The translations under genes were made by a program, and so were the position numbers. Below the pieces are notes generated by a model. It had not been told where the DNA came from. It saw only the letters and a list, made by a program, of their open reading frames with translations, and did not search any database. From assembly GCA_900320055.1 (NCBI GenBank), contig ONQS01000005.1, positions 49,906 to 113,905 of the forward strand: a stretch of DNA of 64,000 nt, written 5' to 3'. Of the stretch, positions 33,672 through 43,046 are shown piece by piece. The DNA comes from an uncultured Prevotellaceae bacterium (lineage in GTDB: Bacteria; Bacteroidota; Bacteroidia; Bacteroidales; Muribaculaceae). Positions within the stretch are counted from its first letter, which is position 1. The number at the start of each line of letters is the position of its first letter.

Positions 33672-34430
33672 TTATTTCACTTCCTGGTTGTCGTTGAGTC
33701 GCTGTCTCACAACCTCATAGATGATAATGCCACCCGCTACCGACACATTCAGAGAATTGATGTGGCCAAACTCAGGAATCAGCACCTGAGTGTCGCACAA
33801 CTTCATGATTTCGGGGGAGATACCCTTGTCCTCGGCACCGAGCACAATGGCAACAGGACCTGTGTAATCGGACTGTGTGTAACTGATCTGGCTCTTGTCG
33901 CTGGTACCAACGATTTTAAAACCGCTGTCACGCAACAGTTTCACGGCATTGACCAGATTATGCTCACGGCATACCGGCAGATAGTTGAGAGCACCAGCAG
34001 AGGTCTTGACCGCATCAGCATTAACACTCACGCTGTCCCTATCGGGAATGACGATGGCACTCACGCCAGCGCACTCGCAAGTGCGGGCTACTGCGCCAAA
34101 ATTACGAACATCCGTCACGCCATCAAGCACGACAAGGAATGGATTTTCTCCTTGGTCAAACAATTGCGGTATCAAGTCCTCAACGCGATAGTAGGTAACG
34201 GCTGCCATCATGGCAAGCACCCCCTGATGGTTGCGGCGAGTGATCCTGTCAATCTTCTGGACAGGGACACGTTGCACGGGCACGCGCAGTTGGCGGGCAC
34301 GTGCGCTGATATCCTTGGATGTCTCTTCGTTGAGTGTCTTGCTCAGGAAGATTTTATCAATGTCTTTACCAGCCTCGAGCGCTTCAAGAACGGCATGAAT
34401 GCCATAGATGTATTGGGTCTTGTCAATCAT
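33672..34430 (-). CDS. rlmB: 23S rRNA (guanosine2251-2'-O)-methyltransferase
   Basis: This 252-residue SpoU-type methyltransferase has an N-terminal substrate-binding domain (IYGIHAVLEALE). The catalytic SPOUT domain contains LDGVTDVRNFGAVART, ALNYLPVCR, VLGAEDKGISPE and ending VSVAGGIIIYEV. Its start overlaps the recN stop by four bases (ATGA), so the two are translationally coupled. Confidence 0.95.
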   Translation of the reverse strand: MIDKTQYIYGIHAVLEALEAGKDIDKIFLSKTLNEETSKDISARARQLRVPVQRVPVQKIDRITRRNHQGVLAMMAAVTYYRVEDLIPQLFDQGENPFLVVLDGVTDVRNFGAVARTCECAGVSAIVIPDRDSVSVNADAVKTSAGALNYLPVCREHNLVNAVKLLRDSGFKIVGTSDKSQISYTQSDYTGPVAIVLGAEDKGISPEIMKLCDTQVLIPEFGHINSLNVSVAGGIIIYEVVRQRLNDNQEVK

Positions 34431-36091
34431 TGTGTTTTGTGTTTGATAAGTGATTTAGCATTTTCGATTGCCGCCTGATTCAAGTCCTTGCCACTCAGCA
34501 TGCGAGCGATTTCCATCACATGCTCCTGGTCCGAGAGTTGCTCCACGTGGGTCAAAGTCTCACGTTCATTGTCGGTCTTATACACACGCAGATGGTGATC
34601 GCCATTGGCGGCAACCTGTGGCAGATGGGTAATAGCGATCACTTGAATGGCACGGGCAATATCGGCCATCATCTCGCCAATCATGTTTGCCACATCACCG
34701 CTAACTCCGGTATCCACCTCGTCAAAGATGATACTTGGCAACTGCATGTGGCGTGCTATGATCGTCTTGATGCAAAGCATCACACGTGAGATTTCTCCTC
34801 CTGATGCCGTTTCCTTGACAGGCATCAGGCGCTGATTCTTGTTAAAGGCCATCATAAACTCGACATGATCGGCGCCAGACCGGCTCAATTTCACCGGAGT
34901 CAACTGAACATCAAAGGCCAAATTCTTCATGCCTAGGGGCAAAGCCAGTGACAGCAATTCCTTGACAAACTTTGTCGCAGCCTGTCTGCGGTTGGCCGAC
35001 AAGTCGGCAGCAATTGCTGTGGAGGCCTTGAATGTCTCCTCAACCTGCGACTTCAATTGCTCAAGCATCTCATCGTTATGGTCTATTTCACCCAGTTGAC
35101 GCTCATAATCGTGCTGTATATCGATCAGTTGATTGACATTCTGGGCATTATGTTTGCGCATCAAGGAATAAATGCTACTCAATCGCTCATCGACGCGCGC
35201 CAACTCGGACGGGTCATCGTTGAGTGTGTCCATGATATTGCCCACATCTTGAGCGATATCCTTTAAGTCGATAAGCGATGAACGGACACGGTCGGACATC
35301 CCCGATATTTCCGTCAGGCAACGCTCTGCCTCGTCCAGTCGCTGAACGACAGACGTGAGGTGGGCAAGCACGCCGTTTTCCTCTCCGTCGAGTTCATTCT
35401 CAACGCTCCACAAGGCCTCTTTCAGGGATGTAATATTGCTGAGTCTCGCTTGGAGTGCCTCTAATTGCTGATCCTCATCTGGCTGCAACTGCATGGCTTG
35501 TAACTGGTCCAGTTGGAACCGGATGTAATCCTCGTTCTGCTTGAGGCGCTCCATGGCAGTCACAGTCTCGGCCAGCCGTTGTTCCGCTTCGCGATATTCG
35601 GCATAGGCCTTATGATAGTTGCCTAAAAGATCAGCATTCCCAGCGATACTATCAAGGATCGACAGTTGGAACTGAGGATTCGACAGCAGCATATTGTTGT
35701 GCTGGGAGTGAATATCCAGCAGACGCGTTACCAATTCACGCAACGCCGCCAAAGCAACAGGGGTGTCATTGACAAAAGCACGCGATCGGCCACTAGGAGA
35801 GAGTTCGCGCCTGACGATGCACTCATGCTCATCCCAGTCGATGTCATATTCCTTAAAAAATGGCTCCAGACCATAGCCGGCGATATCAAACGTTGCCTCG
35901 ACTATCGTCTTGGAATCAGCATCACGGATTGCCTTTAGGTCGGCTCTCTCGCCAAGGATGAGAGATAGGGCGCCCAGTATGATGGACTTGCCCGCACCTG
36001 TCTCACCTGTGATAATCGTCAAGCCATCGGCAAACTCAATATCGAGTCGGTCGATAAGCGCATAATTAGAGATGTGCAGTTGCTTGATCAT
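34427..36091 (-). CDS. recN: DNA repair ATPase RecN
   Basis: This 554-residue SMC-like protein acts in double-strand break repair. Walker A is GETGAGKS near the N-terminus, the coiled-coil region spans about 150-360, and the C-terminal ABC half has the signature ETASGGEISRVMLCIK and Walker B IIFDEVDTGVSG. The start at 36091 (MIKQLHISNYAL) is the family-typical one; a longer frame adds five residues. It overlaps rlmB downstream and follows porD after 15 bases. Confidence 0.95.
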   Translation of the reverse strand: MIKQLHISNYALIDRLDIEFADGLTIITGETGAGKSIILGALSLILGERADLKAIRDADSKTIVEATFDIAGYGLEPFFKEYDIDWDEHECIVRRELSPSGRSRAFVNDTPVALAALRELVTRLLDIHSQHNNMLLSNPQFQLSILDSIAGNADLLGNYHKAYAEYREAEQRLAETVTAMERLKQNEDYIRFQLDQLQAMQLQPDEDQQLEALQARLSNITSLKEALWSVENELDGEENGVLAHLTSVVQRLDEAERCLTEISGMSDRVRSSLIDLKDIAQDVGNIMDTLNDDPSELARVDERLSSIYSLMRKHNAQNVNQLIDIQHDYERQLGEIDHNDEMLEQLKSQVEETFKASTAIAADLSANRRQAATKFVKELLSLALPLGMKNLAFDVQLTPVKLSRSGADHVEFMMAFNKNQRLMPVKETASGGEISRVMLCIKTIIARHMQLPSIIFDEVDTGVSGDVANMIGEMMADIARAIQVIAITHLPQVAANGDHHLRVYKTDNERETLTHVEQLSDQEHVMEIARMLSGKDLNQAAIENAKSLIKHKTQ

Positions 36092-36106
36092 TACACACGC
36101 CGGCAA

Positions 36107-37027
36107 TTAATTGCTGGTCTCTTTAATCTTACTCAAGCGGTTAGTTTCGCTCGGATAAACCTGATACAGCATTTCATATACCGACTCCTTCTCGGTCATG
36201 TTGGCCTTGCTGTAGATATTGATCAATTCGTCAAGTTTAGCATCTTTGAACATGGCCAAGCACACCGACATGGGCGCCACTTCATAAATCTTAGCCAGAT
36301 TCTCCAGCGTATGGGTTATAGTAGAGCGTCCTTTGTCCACAGTGACCACCATCTGATCCAGTCCCATACGATGGTAGTCATACAACATCTGGCGGATGGG
36401 GGCCGTCGCTTTATCGGTAAACGCGCTTAAAACAGCACTGCGGTTGTTATTGTCCTCAAAGGCTTTCCATCCGGTCTCGCCACTGCTCTGCGCTAGTCGT
36501 ACAACCTGCGCAGCCCGCTCATAGTAGGGATCGCCACCGTTCAGTTCAAATGTGTCAAAATCCATGGCCAGAATCATATATGCCCAGAAATTGAGAATCG
36601 CTGTCAGATTGTCTTCCATTTCCATCTCCGAGAAGACTAGTGTCTGCCCTGTCTCGAAATTGAAATTGACCTTTGGATCACGGAAGTTGATGATAGCAGT
36701 AGTATAAGAACTATTGAAGACAGGCCTCTGGGACTGTATCTGCAGGTCACCTTGCATGGCACCCGTGCTGTTATCCCACGAACTCAGGGTCAGCAATAGT
36801 TTACAGTTTATCTTCTCGTTAGTGCCGAAGATGGCGTTGGTCCATTTGGTCGTGTTCATATAGTCAGTGATCGATTGTTTGAGTTCATTGAACACGTCCT
36901 TGCTGGCGTTAGAGATTTTATCACTATTAACCTCCACCTCGCAATTCAACTCAGTCGCTTCATCATCGGCCTTGATAGTGAACACGCTCATCAGGGCAAC
37001 GAGCAATAGCAAAATGGTCTTTTTCAT
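36107..37027 (-). CDS. porD: PorD/DUF4835 family protein (type IX secretion associated)
   Basis: This 306-residue exported protein has a signal peptide ending near TIKADD. The mature part starts LNCEVEVNSDKISN and includes NEKINCKLLLTL and the family segment ILAMDFDTFELNGGDPYYERAA. DUF4835 members are named PorD because of a link to type IX secretion or gliding in Bacteroidetes. Here the location between coaBC and recN is the conserved one. Its start overlaps the coaBC stop by four bases. Confidence 0.85.
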   Translation of the reverse strand: MKKTILLLLVALMSVFTIKADDEATELNCEVEVNSDKISNASKDVFNELKQSITDYMNTTKWTNAIFGTNEKINCKLLLTLSSWDNSTGAMQGDLQIQSQRPVFNSSYTTAIINFRDPKVNFNFETGQTLVFSEMEMEDNLTAILNFWAYMILAMDFDTFELNGGDPYYERAAQVVRLAQSSGETGWKAFEDNNNRSAVLSAFTDKATAPIRQMLYDYHRMGLDQMVVTVDKGRSTITHTLENLAKIYEVAPMSVCLAMFKDAKLDELINIYSKANMTEKESVYEMLYQVYPSETNRLSKIKETSN

Positions 37028-38232
37028 TTTTTCGTCAGATACTGGTGTAAAACATCTACAATGTCGTGAGCGACATCACGCTTGGATTTGCATTGGCCCT
37101 CGATTACCTCGCCCTGGTCAGTAAAAATCGTCACCTTGTTGGTATCAACCTGGAATCCGGCATTTTTGTCACGCAGAGAGTTCATAACTATAAAATTCAG
37201 GTTTTTGCGTTCCAACTTGCCTTGAGCATTGGCCTGCTCATTATCGGTTTCCAAAGCGAAGCCTACAGTCACCTGATCCGGATGCTTGGCCTGTCCGACG
37301 GCGCGAGCGATATCGGGGTTAGCGGTGAGATGAATCACGGGAGCGGCATCCTTTTCGCGCTTGATCTTCTTTTCAGCGACATTTTCCACACGGTAATCGG
37401 CAACGGCGGCACACAGGATGACGGCATTGCTCTGGGGTAGCGCTTCCATCACCGCATCATGCATCTCGATAGCGGTGGTGACATCAATCCGATTGATGGC
37501 GGGGTGGGGTGTGTCTAATGCGACAGGGCCCGCAACAAGTGTCACTTGCGCTCCGCGACCGGCACACTCCTGTGCAAGCGCAAAGCCCATTTTCCCCGAC
37601 GAGAAATTGCTGATGTATCGCACGGGATCGATCTTCTCGATCGTGGGACCTGCCGTGATCAACACCCGCTTGCCTAACAAGTCTTGGCCTTGAGAGAAAA
37701 ACCGTTCAAGGGCTTTGACGATATTCTCAGGCTCCTCCATACGACCCTTGCCGATGAGGTGACTGGCGAGTTCGCCCTCGGCTGGTTCAATGATATGGTT
37801 GCCATAACGGCGCAACAGGTCCAGATTGCGCACCGTGCTCGGATGGCGCATCATATCCAAATCCATGGCCGGAGCGACAAACACGGGAGCCTTAGCCGAC
37901 AGGTAAGTCGTTACCAGCATATTGTCGGCCACGCCATTAGCCATCTTGCCTATTGTCGAGGCTGTGGCTGGCGCGATGATGAGTGCATCGGCCCACAGTC
38001 CCAGGTCCACATGGCTATTCCATTGTCCGGTATTGGCGGTAAAGAATTCGCTGATGACGGGTTTACCGCTCAATGTTGACAATGTCAGCGGCTGGATAAA
38101 CTGCTTAGCATTGGGTGTCATGATGACTTGCACCTCGGCGCCTGCCTTGACAAGCAGGCGGGTAAGTGTGGCACACTTATAGGCCGCGATACCGCCTGTG
38201 ATTCCCAATATGATGTGCTTGCCTTTCAGCAT
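37024..38232 (-). CDS. coaBC: Bifunctional phosphopantothenoylcysteine decarboxylase / phosphopantothenate-cysteine ligase
   Basis: This 402-residue fusion catalyses two consecutive steps of coenzyme A synthesis. The N-terminal flavin-dependent CoaC domain shows ILGITGGIAAYK, NSHVDLGLWADALIIAPATA with the catalytic His, and PAMDLDMM. The CoaB domain starts near residue 190 with LITAGPTIEKIDPVR and has ILCAAVADYR and LKRKNLNFIV-type segments (ERKNLNFIVMNSL). It lies in the dnaN-recN cluster. Confidence 0.96.
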   Translation of the reverse strand: MLKGKHIILGITGGIAAYKCATLTRLLVKAGAEVQVIMTPNAKQFIQPLTLSTLSGKPVISEFFTANTGQWNSHVDLGLWADALIIAPATASTIGKMANGVADNMLVTTYLSAKAPVFVAPAMDLDMMRHPSTVRNLDLLRRYGNHIIEPAEGELASHLIGKGRMEEPENIVKALERFFSQGQDLLGKRVLITAGPTIEKIDPVRYISNFSSGKMGFALAQECAGRGAQVTLVAGPVALDTPHPAINRIDVTTAIEMHDAVMEALPQSNAVILCAAVADYRVENVAEKKIKREKDAAPVIHLTANPDIARAVGQAKHPDQVTVGFALETDNEQANAQGKLERKNLNFIVMNSLRDKNAGFQVDTNKVTIFTDQGEVIEGQCKSKRDVAHDIVDVLHQYLTKK

Positions 38233-38258
38233 AGTTAGTGTCTGAATATGGATGATGA

Positions 38259-39041
38259 TTACTTCTTCTTGTACTGGATGTAGAGTTTGGTGATGACTTG
38301 CTTGGTGTTTTCAGCAAAATCGCTCTTCATCATCCAGTCATAGTAGCCAAAATCGAGTTTTGTGAATACATCCTCGACCGTTTTGCCCTTGTGCTTGCCG
38401 AAATTAAACACAGGCTCTTTCTTCTCATTGTAGATGATACGGCCCGCCAGATCCACGTTTCGGTTGTGGCTGGAATATTGAGACAGATATTCCACATCGT
38501 TAACCAAAGGCTCCGCATCATCGGCATAGTGGTCCAATTGAGCCTTCAGCACCTCAAGGGTGGTTTCGGCATCATCGGCAGCAGAATGATGGTTCTGCAT
38601 CGGATGGCCGCAATAGAACAAGCAGGCGGCCTCAAGGTCACGCTTTTCACGCTTGTGGTAGATGGTCTGCACATCGATAAAACGATGCTGGCTGGGATCG
38701 AAGTTCACACCGGCCTTGCTCATCTCCTGTGCCAACAAGGGGATATCAAAATGGTTGCTGTTAAAGCCTGCCAAGTCACTACCCTCAAACACTCGCGCGA
38801 TATCGTGAGCACGCTCCTTGAAGGTGGGCTCGCCGACAAGCATTTCATTGGTGATGTGATGCACATCGATGGCTTGCTGGGGAATCACTTTCTCGGGGTT
38901 AAAGCGGTAGGTTTTGCGCTCCTCATGACCATCGGGGTAGACTTTGACATAGGACAACTCGATAATCCGGTCCTCGGTGATGTTGAGGCCCGTCGATTCC
39001 AAGTCAAAGACAACCAGCGGTCGTTTCAGGTTCAGTTCCAT
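38259..39041 (-). CDS. DnaQ-like 3'-5' exonuclease
   Basis: This 260-residue DEDDh-type exonuclease has Exo I VVFDLESTGLNITEDRIIEL (Asp14, Glu16), Exo II GFNSNHFDIPLL and Exo III HHSAADDAETT. A C-terminal region contains FNFGKHKGKTVEDV, as in stand-alone Bacteroidetes proteins of this kind. It follows the sliding clamp gene after 24 bases, so a proofreading role with the replicase is plausible but not shown. Confidence 0.9.
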   Translation of the reverse strand: MELNLKRPLVVFDLESTGLNITEDRIIELSYVKVYPDGHEERKTYRFNPEKVIPQQAIDVHHITNEMLVGEPTFKERAHDIARVFEGSDLAGFNSNHFDIPLLAQEMSKAGVNFDPSQHRFIDVQTIYHKREKRDLEAACLFYCGHPMQNHHSAADDAETTLEVLKAQLDHYADDAEPLVNDVEYLSQYSSHNRNVDLAGRIIYNEKKEPVFNFGKHKGKTVEDVFTKLDFGYYDWMMKSDFAENTKQVITKLYIQYKKK

Positions 39042-39065
39042 TATGACACTGATTTAATGATTGGA

Positions 39066-40184
39066 TTAAATCATCATGGGCATTTGCAGGACGATCAGAT
39101 CCTCGCCTGGGTTCTGCTCACTGGGCACAAACACACCAGCGCGTGCGGGGTCGAGCAGTTTCAGGAACACGCCCTCGCTGTCGATATTATTAACCACGTC
39201 GATGACATCAGCGCTCTTGAAGCCAATATTCATCGGTTCGCCATTATATTCGCACGAAATTGTTTCCTCGGCAGCGGTAGAGTGATCTACATCCTGTGCG
39301 GTAAGCACGACTTCAGTAGGCTTGAGGTCGAGACGCACCAGACCGCCTACGTTGGCAAACACGGCAACGCGCCTTACCGCATTGAGCAGTGTCATACGGT
39401 CAACGGCCATCGTGTAGGGGTTGTCTTCCGGTATCACCGAGTTGTAGTTGGGATAACGTCCATTGATGAAACGGCACGACAACTGATAGTCGGCGTTCTC
39501 AAATGTGGCGCTGCTCTCATCCACAGTGATACTGATATTCTCGTCACTGTTGCGGTCGATGATATTGGCTAGAATGGATGCGGGCTTGGCGGGCAGAATG
39601 AACGAACGCTCGAAGTTGGGGGTCACATTGGTCTGGCGGTAGCGGACGAGTTTGTGAGAGTCGCTTGCAACATACACAATCATGTCAGGCTTAATATCCC
39701 AATAGATACCCGTGAACTGCGGATGCATGTCATCGTTGCCGACGGCAAACAAGGTGTGACCGATTCCTGCAGCGATGCTCTTGGCGGGAAGCGCAAACTG
39801 CTTCACGTCATTGGCATTGGCCGCCTTCTCGGGAAACTCGTCGCCATTGAGTGCCACGGCATCATAGTAACCATTGATATAGGTCACCTTGACGGCCATG
39901 GTCTCATCGTTGATTTCAAAGGTTAAGGCAGTGTCGGGAAGTTCCTTGAGCGAATTGATGGTACGCTTCACATCAAGGGCAAATTTACCGGCTCCTTCCA
40001 CGTTCTGGACCTCGATATTGGTCGTCAGACGGGTCTCCATGTCGCTGCCAGTAACAACCAAGCGGTCGCTCTGCAGTTCAAACAGGAAGTTGTCAAGGAT
40101 CGCATAAGCGTTCTTGTTGCTCACCACTTTGCTCACTGCATTCAGACGAGAGAGCAATAATTTACTTTGGACGTTGAATTTCAT
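39066..40184 (-). CDS. dnaN: DNA polymerase III beta subunit (sliding clamp)
   Basis: This 372-residue clamp has the three-domain beta-subunit architecture. It begins MKFNVQSKLLLSRLNAVSKV and has RYRQTNVTPNFERSFILPAK in the middle. The C-terminal stretch ends EDLIVLQMPMMI, the typical MP-hydrophobic end. dnaA is not adjacent. The gene heads the cluster dnaN-exonuclease-coaBC-porD-recN-rlmB and has a -7 element upstream. Confidence 0.96.
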   Translation of the reverse strand: MKFNVQSKLLLSRLNAVSKVVSNKNAYAILDNFLFELQSDRLVVTGSDMETRLTTNIEVQNVEGAGKFALDVKRTINSLKELPDTALTFEINDETMAVKVTYINGYYDAVALNGDEFPEKAANANDVKQFALPAKSIAAGIGHTLFAVGNDDMHPQFTGIYWDIKPDMIVYVASDSHKLVRYRQTNVTPNFERSFILPAKPASILANIIDRNSDENISITVDESSATFENADYQLSCRFINGRYPNYNSVIPEDNPYTMAVDRMTLLNAVRRVAVFANVGGLVRLDLKPTEVVLTAQDVDHSTAAEETISCEYNGEPMNIGFKSADVIDVVNNIDSEGVFLKLLDPARAGVFVPSEQNPGEDLIVLQMPMMI

Positions 40185-40237
40185 ATAGTTATGTCTCTTT
40201 ATATAGTGATTAATTTTTTGTTTTATCTTTTAACCTA

Positions 40238-40245
40238 CAAATTTA
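40238..40245 (-). promoter_or_regulatory. dnaN: -7 element for the dnaN cluster
   Basis: TAAATTTG on the minus strand, about 54 bases before the dnaN start. Confidence 0.5.
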
Positions 40246-40290
40246 GTGTTTTTTTCTTTAATAATGTGGGTTTGTAAATAAAAAAACGAA

Positions 40291-40325
40291 AAAAAGCGCC
40301 GTCGATTGTCTCGACAACGCTTTTT
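40291..40325 (-). terminator. Terminator after the DUF1015 gene
   Basis: AAAAAGCG and GTCGA pair with TCGAC and CGCTTTTT around a short loop, with two-base internal bulges. Minus-strand T-runs follow. Confidence 0.75.
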
Positions 40326-40355
40326 AAGCATTATTTAGTGTTTAATCCTGAATGA

Positions 40356-41600
40356 TTAATCCAGTTTGTGGATAATCAGGCCAGAACGCAACTTGGGCTC
40401 AAACCAGGTAGCCTTGGGAGGCATGATCTTGCCACTGTCGGCGATGTCGATGATCTGCTTCATGGTTACGGGATAGAGAGCCAGCGCCATCTTCATCTCA
40501 CCGCTGTCGACACGCCGCTTCAACTCACCCAGGCCACGGATACCACCGACAAAGTCGATGCGCTTATCGGTGCGCAGGTCGGTGATGCCCAGGATGTCGC
40601 GCAGGATGTAGTCACTGCTGATGGTCACGTCAAGCACGCCGATGGGATCGTTGTCGTCATAGGTGCCTTCCTTGGCGGTCAGTGAGTACCACTTGCCACC
40701 CAGATACAACGAGAAGTTGTGCAACTTGGCAGGTTTGTAGATATCGGTGCCCTTGTCCTCGACGATGAATTTGTCAGCCAGCTTCTCGAGGAACTGCTCC
40801 TCGGTGTTGCCGTTCAGGTCAACAACCACGCGGTTGTAGTCCATCACCTTGAGGTGTGACTGCGGGAAGCATACTGCCAGCAGGTAGTTGTACTCTTCGG
40901 TGCCATTGTGGTTGGGGTCAGCCTTGGCTTTCTCTTCACCCACATGGGCAGCAGCAGCCGTGCGGTGATGACCATCAGCGATATAGAGATAAGGAATCTC
41001 ACCGAACTCCTTGGTGATGGTCTCGATGGTTTCTTTGTCCCTGATCACCCACAACGTGTGACCAATGCCGTCCTCGCTCACGAAGTCATACTCGGGAGTG
41101 GTCTGAGCGGTGCGGTCGATGATGTCCTCGAGCGTGTTATTGTCGGGGAATGCCAGGAATACCGGCTCGATGTTGGCATTGTTGATCTCGATGTGGTGCA
41201 TGCGGTCGGCTTCTTTCTCACGGCGGGTGAGTTCGTGCTTCTTGATACGGCCTGTGAGGTAGTCCTCAACGCTGGCGCCTACGACGAAGCCATACTGGGT
41301 GCGGCCATCCATGGTCTGAGCATAGATGTAGTAGCAATCCTGGTCATCTTGAACCAGCCAGCCCTTGTCCTGGAACTTCTTGAAGTTCTCAACAGCCTTG
41401 TCATAGACCTTGGGCTCGTGTTCGCCTGTGCCGGGTTCAAAGTCGATTTCGGGCTTAATGATGTGATACAGAGACATCTCGTTGTCGCCAGCCTCGGCAC
41501 GAGCCTCTTCGCTTGAGAGGACATCATAGGGCTTGGAAGCCACTTTCTCTACATACTCTTTCGGCGGTCTTACGCCACGGAACGGTTTAACTTTAGCCAT
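40356..41600 (-). CDS. DUF1015-family protein
   Basis: This 414-residue cytoplasmic protein carries the DUF1015 signatures: KVKPFRGVRPPKEYVEKVAS at the N-terminus, YYIYAQTMDGRTQYGFV, and YIADGHHRTAAAAHV. The last resembles a ParB/Srx-type nucleotide-binding site. In Clostridia and Bacteroidetes relatives it often accompanies serine biosynthesis genes and has been linked to a free-serine kinase (SerK) fold. No serA/serC is next to it here. It ends with a strong terminator and appears monocistronic. Confidence 0.85.
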   Translation of the reverse strand: MAKVKPFRGVRPPKEYVEKVASKPYDVLSSEEARAEAGDNEMSLYHIIKPEIDFEPGTGEHEPKVYDKAVENFKKFQDKGWLVQDDQDCYYIYAQTMDGRTQYGFVVGASVEDYLTGRIKKHELTRREKEADRMHHIEINNANIEPVFLAFPDNNTLEDIIDRTAQTTPEYDFVSEDGIGHTLWVIRDKETIETITKEFGEIPYLYIADGHHRTAAAAHVGEEKAKADPNHNGTEEYNYLLAVCFPQSHLKVMDYNRVVVDLNGNTEEQFLEKLADKFIVEDKGTDIYKPAKLHNFSLYLGGKWYSLTAKEGTYDDNDPIGVLDVTISSDYILRDILGITDLRTDKRIDFVGGIRGLGELKRRVDSGEMKMALALYPVTMKQIIDIADSGKIMPPKATWFEPKLRSGLIIHKLD

Positions 41601-41647
41601 AATTAATTAACGGTTTTAAAAGTGTTAAATTAGGTTTTTTATAAGAA

Positions 41648-42157
41648 TTATTTGAGTTTCTTGTCTCGTCTATCCGATGACTGCCTTATGCGCTTGGACT
41701 TGCGGGCGCAAGTGCTGCAAGTGCCGTACACATACAGGCTATAATGGTCTGCATTGAAGGCATTGAAGCGCCTAGCGTTCATAAATGCCGCAAAGTTGGG
41801 ATCGCGCACCTCCTTAACTTTGCCGCAACTGGTGCAGATCAAGTGAGTGTGGGGGAGCGTGATGCGCTCATATTGCGCCACCATCCCTTCAAACACATGC
41901 CGTCGCACGATTTTGGCTTGAATAAGCAACTCCACCGTGTTATAAACGGTAGAGCGGCTGACGCGGAAGCCGTCGCCTTCGATCAACTGCTGCAACTCTT
42001 CGATCGTGAAATGGCCATTGATGCCCATGATGTGATTCAGGATAGCGTAACGCTCAGGCGTTTTCCGCATATCATGAGCGTCGAGATAGTCGCTGAACCC
42101 ACGCACAACGGGATCTGCGATATCGGCATTTACATCTATTTTGGGCTCGGTTTTCAT
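41648..42157 (-). CDS. Fur-family transcriptional regulator
   Basis: This 169-residue metalloregulator has a winged-helix domain (MRKTPERYAILNHIM and FRVSRSTVYNTVELLIQAKIV). A dimerisation domain follows with HTHLICTSCGKV and a second CxxC (CSTCARK), giving a structural zinc site. Fur proteins repress iron or zinc uptake or peroxide genes; which ion is sensed is not decidable. I choose the start at 42157, since the frame to 42256 adds 33 atypical residues and crosses the promoter. The C-terminal tail is strongly basic. The DUF1015 gene is downstream on the same strand. Confidence 0.9.
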   Translation of the reverse strand: MKTEPKIDVNADIADPVVRGFSDYLDAHDMRKTPERYAILNHIMGINGHFTIEELQQLIEGDGFRVSRSTVYNTVELLIQAKIVRRHVFEGMVAQYERITLPHTHLICTSCGKVKEVRDPNFAAFMNARRFNAFNADHYSLYVYGTCSTCARKSKRIRQSSDRRDKKLK

Positions 42158-42165
42158 CGGTGTGA

Positions 42166-42197
42166 CAAAAGTACAACGTTTTTTGGAATCGAGCAAA
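42166..42197 (-). promoter_or_regulatory. Two-box promoter for the Fur-family gene
   Basis: On the minus strand TTTG (42197-42194), a 20-base spacer and TACTTTTG (42173-42166) form a near-ideal promoter. Only 8 bases separate the -7 box from the ATG at 42157, so the leader is predicted to be a few bases at most. Confidence 0.65.
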
Positions 42198-42299
42198 GAT
42201 TTATCGCAAGAAAAAAAATGTTTACCTTTAGCACCTTTTATCCCTTGAGACGACACGTCAAATCGGCACCTGTGTATAACGCTCGCAGCATCTAGCAGA

Positions 42300-42965
42300 C
42301 TAGCCTCGACGCGGGCATTGGAGCATCTGTTCGACGGTCAGTTGACTGACCTGACCTATCGTCATGTCGCACAGCGGACCGACAACATCAGCGGCTAGGG
42401 TTGTGGCCACGCCAATGACTCTCGCACCAGATTCGCGACCCGCAATCAAGCCATTGCGGGAGTCCTCAAACACGATACAGTCTTTGATATCGATACCCAA
42501 CTGTTTTGCTCCGGTCAGGAAACACTCCGGGTCGGGCTTGGCCTTTCCCACCATGTCGCCCGTGATGATGTAGTCAAACAGCGCGGGAAACTCAGGGTAC
42601 TGCCCGTAGAGTGAGGCCATCTTCTTCTTGTCGCTAGACGTCACGATTGCCATAGGGATGCCAGCCTCGCGCAACATTCTGACAAAGTCCAAGGCTCCAG
42701 GAAAAAACTCAAAACGCATTTCGCGCTCAAAAGCCAGTAGCCTGTCAAGCACCTGCCGGCGCACTTCATCATTGTCAAAATAGCCTAGTATCCTCGTGAG
42801 GTGAAACCCCTTGATAAAACTCGCAAAATTGTCAACGCCTGTGGGATATATTTCGTCCATCTTGCCCCAGAAGACACTGTACAGCCCCTCGCTGTTGAGC
42901 AGGACGCCATCGAGGTCAAAAAGCACGCCACATATTCTTGTCATATCTGTCATTACGATCTGCAT
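42300..42965 (-). CDS. HAD-family phosphatase / beta-phosphoglucomutase-like
   Basis: This 221-residue HAD enzyme has motif I GVLFDLDGVLLNSEG, motif II AIVTSSDKKKM, motif III lysine in GKAKPDPECFL, and motif IV CIVFEDSRNGLIAGRESG. The cap domain after motif I is the small alpha-helical type of the PGM/GPH group. Substrate unknown. Starts at 42965 and 42953 are both possible. A -7 element lies just upstream, divergent from the FAD oxidoreductase. Confidence 0.85.
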   Translation of the reverse strand: MQIVMTDMTRICGVLFDLDGVLLNSEGLYSVFWGKMDEIYPTGVDNFASFIKGFHLTRILGYFDNDEVRRQVLDRLLAFEREMRFEFFPGALDFVRMLREAGIPMAIVTSSDKKKMASLYGQYPEFPALFDYIITGDMVGKAKPDPECFLTGAKQLGIDIKDCIVFEDSRNGLIAGRESGARVIGVATTLAADVVGPLCDMTIGQVSQLTVEQMLQCPRRG

Positions 42966-42979
42966 AATAAATTGAGACG

Positions 42980-42987
42980 CAAAATTA
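42980..42987 (-). promoter_or_regulatory. -7 element for the HAD phosphatase
   Basis: TAATTTTG on the minus strand, about 15 bases before the start at 42965. Confidence 0.5.
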
Positions 42988-43010
42988 ATGAAAATACATG
43001 AAAATTGATG

Positions 43011-43018
43011 TAACTTTG
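43011..43018 (+). promoter_or_regulatory. -7 element for the FAD oxidoreductase
   Basis: TAACTTTG, 28 bases before the ATG at 43047 and divergent from the previous one. Confidence 0.5.
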
Positions 43019-43046
43019 TGCCACAAAATACTTCTTATTATATAGC

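Noticed and set aside
38298-39572. Long open frame on the plus strand, 424 codons
   Set aside because: It is antisense to the exonuclease and dnaN genes, both of which have strong family matches.
42158-42256. Extended N-terminus of the Fur-family protein
   Set aside because: It would run through the promoter boxes and is not family-like.
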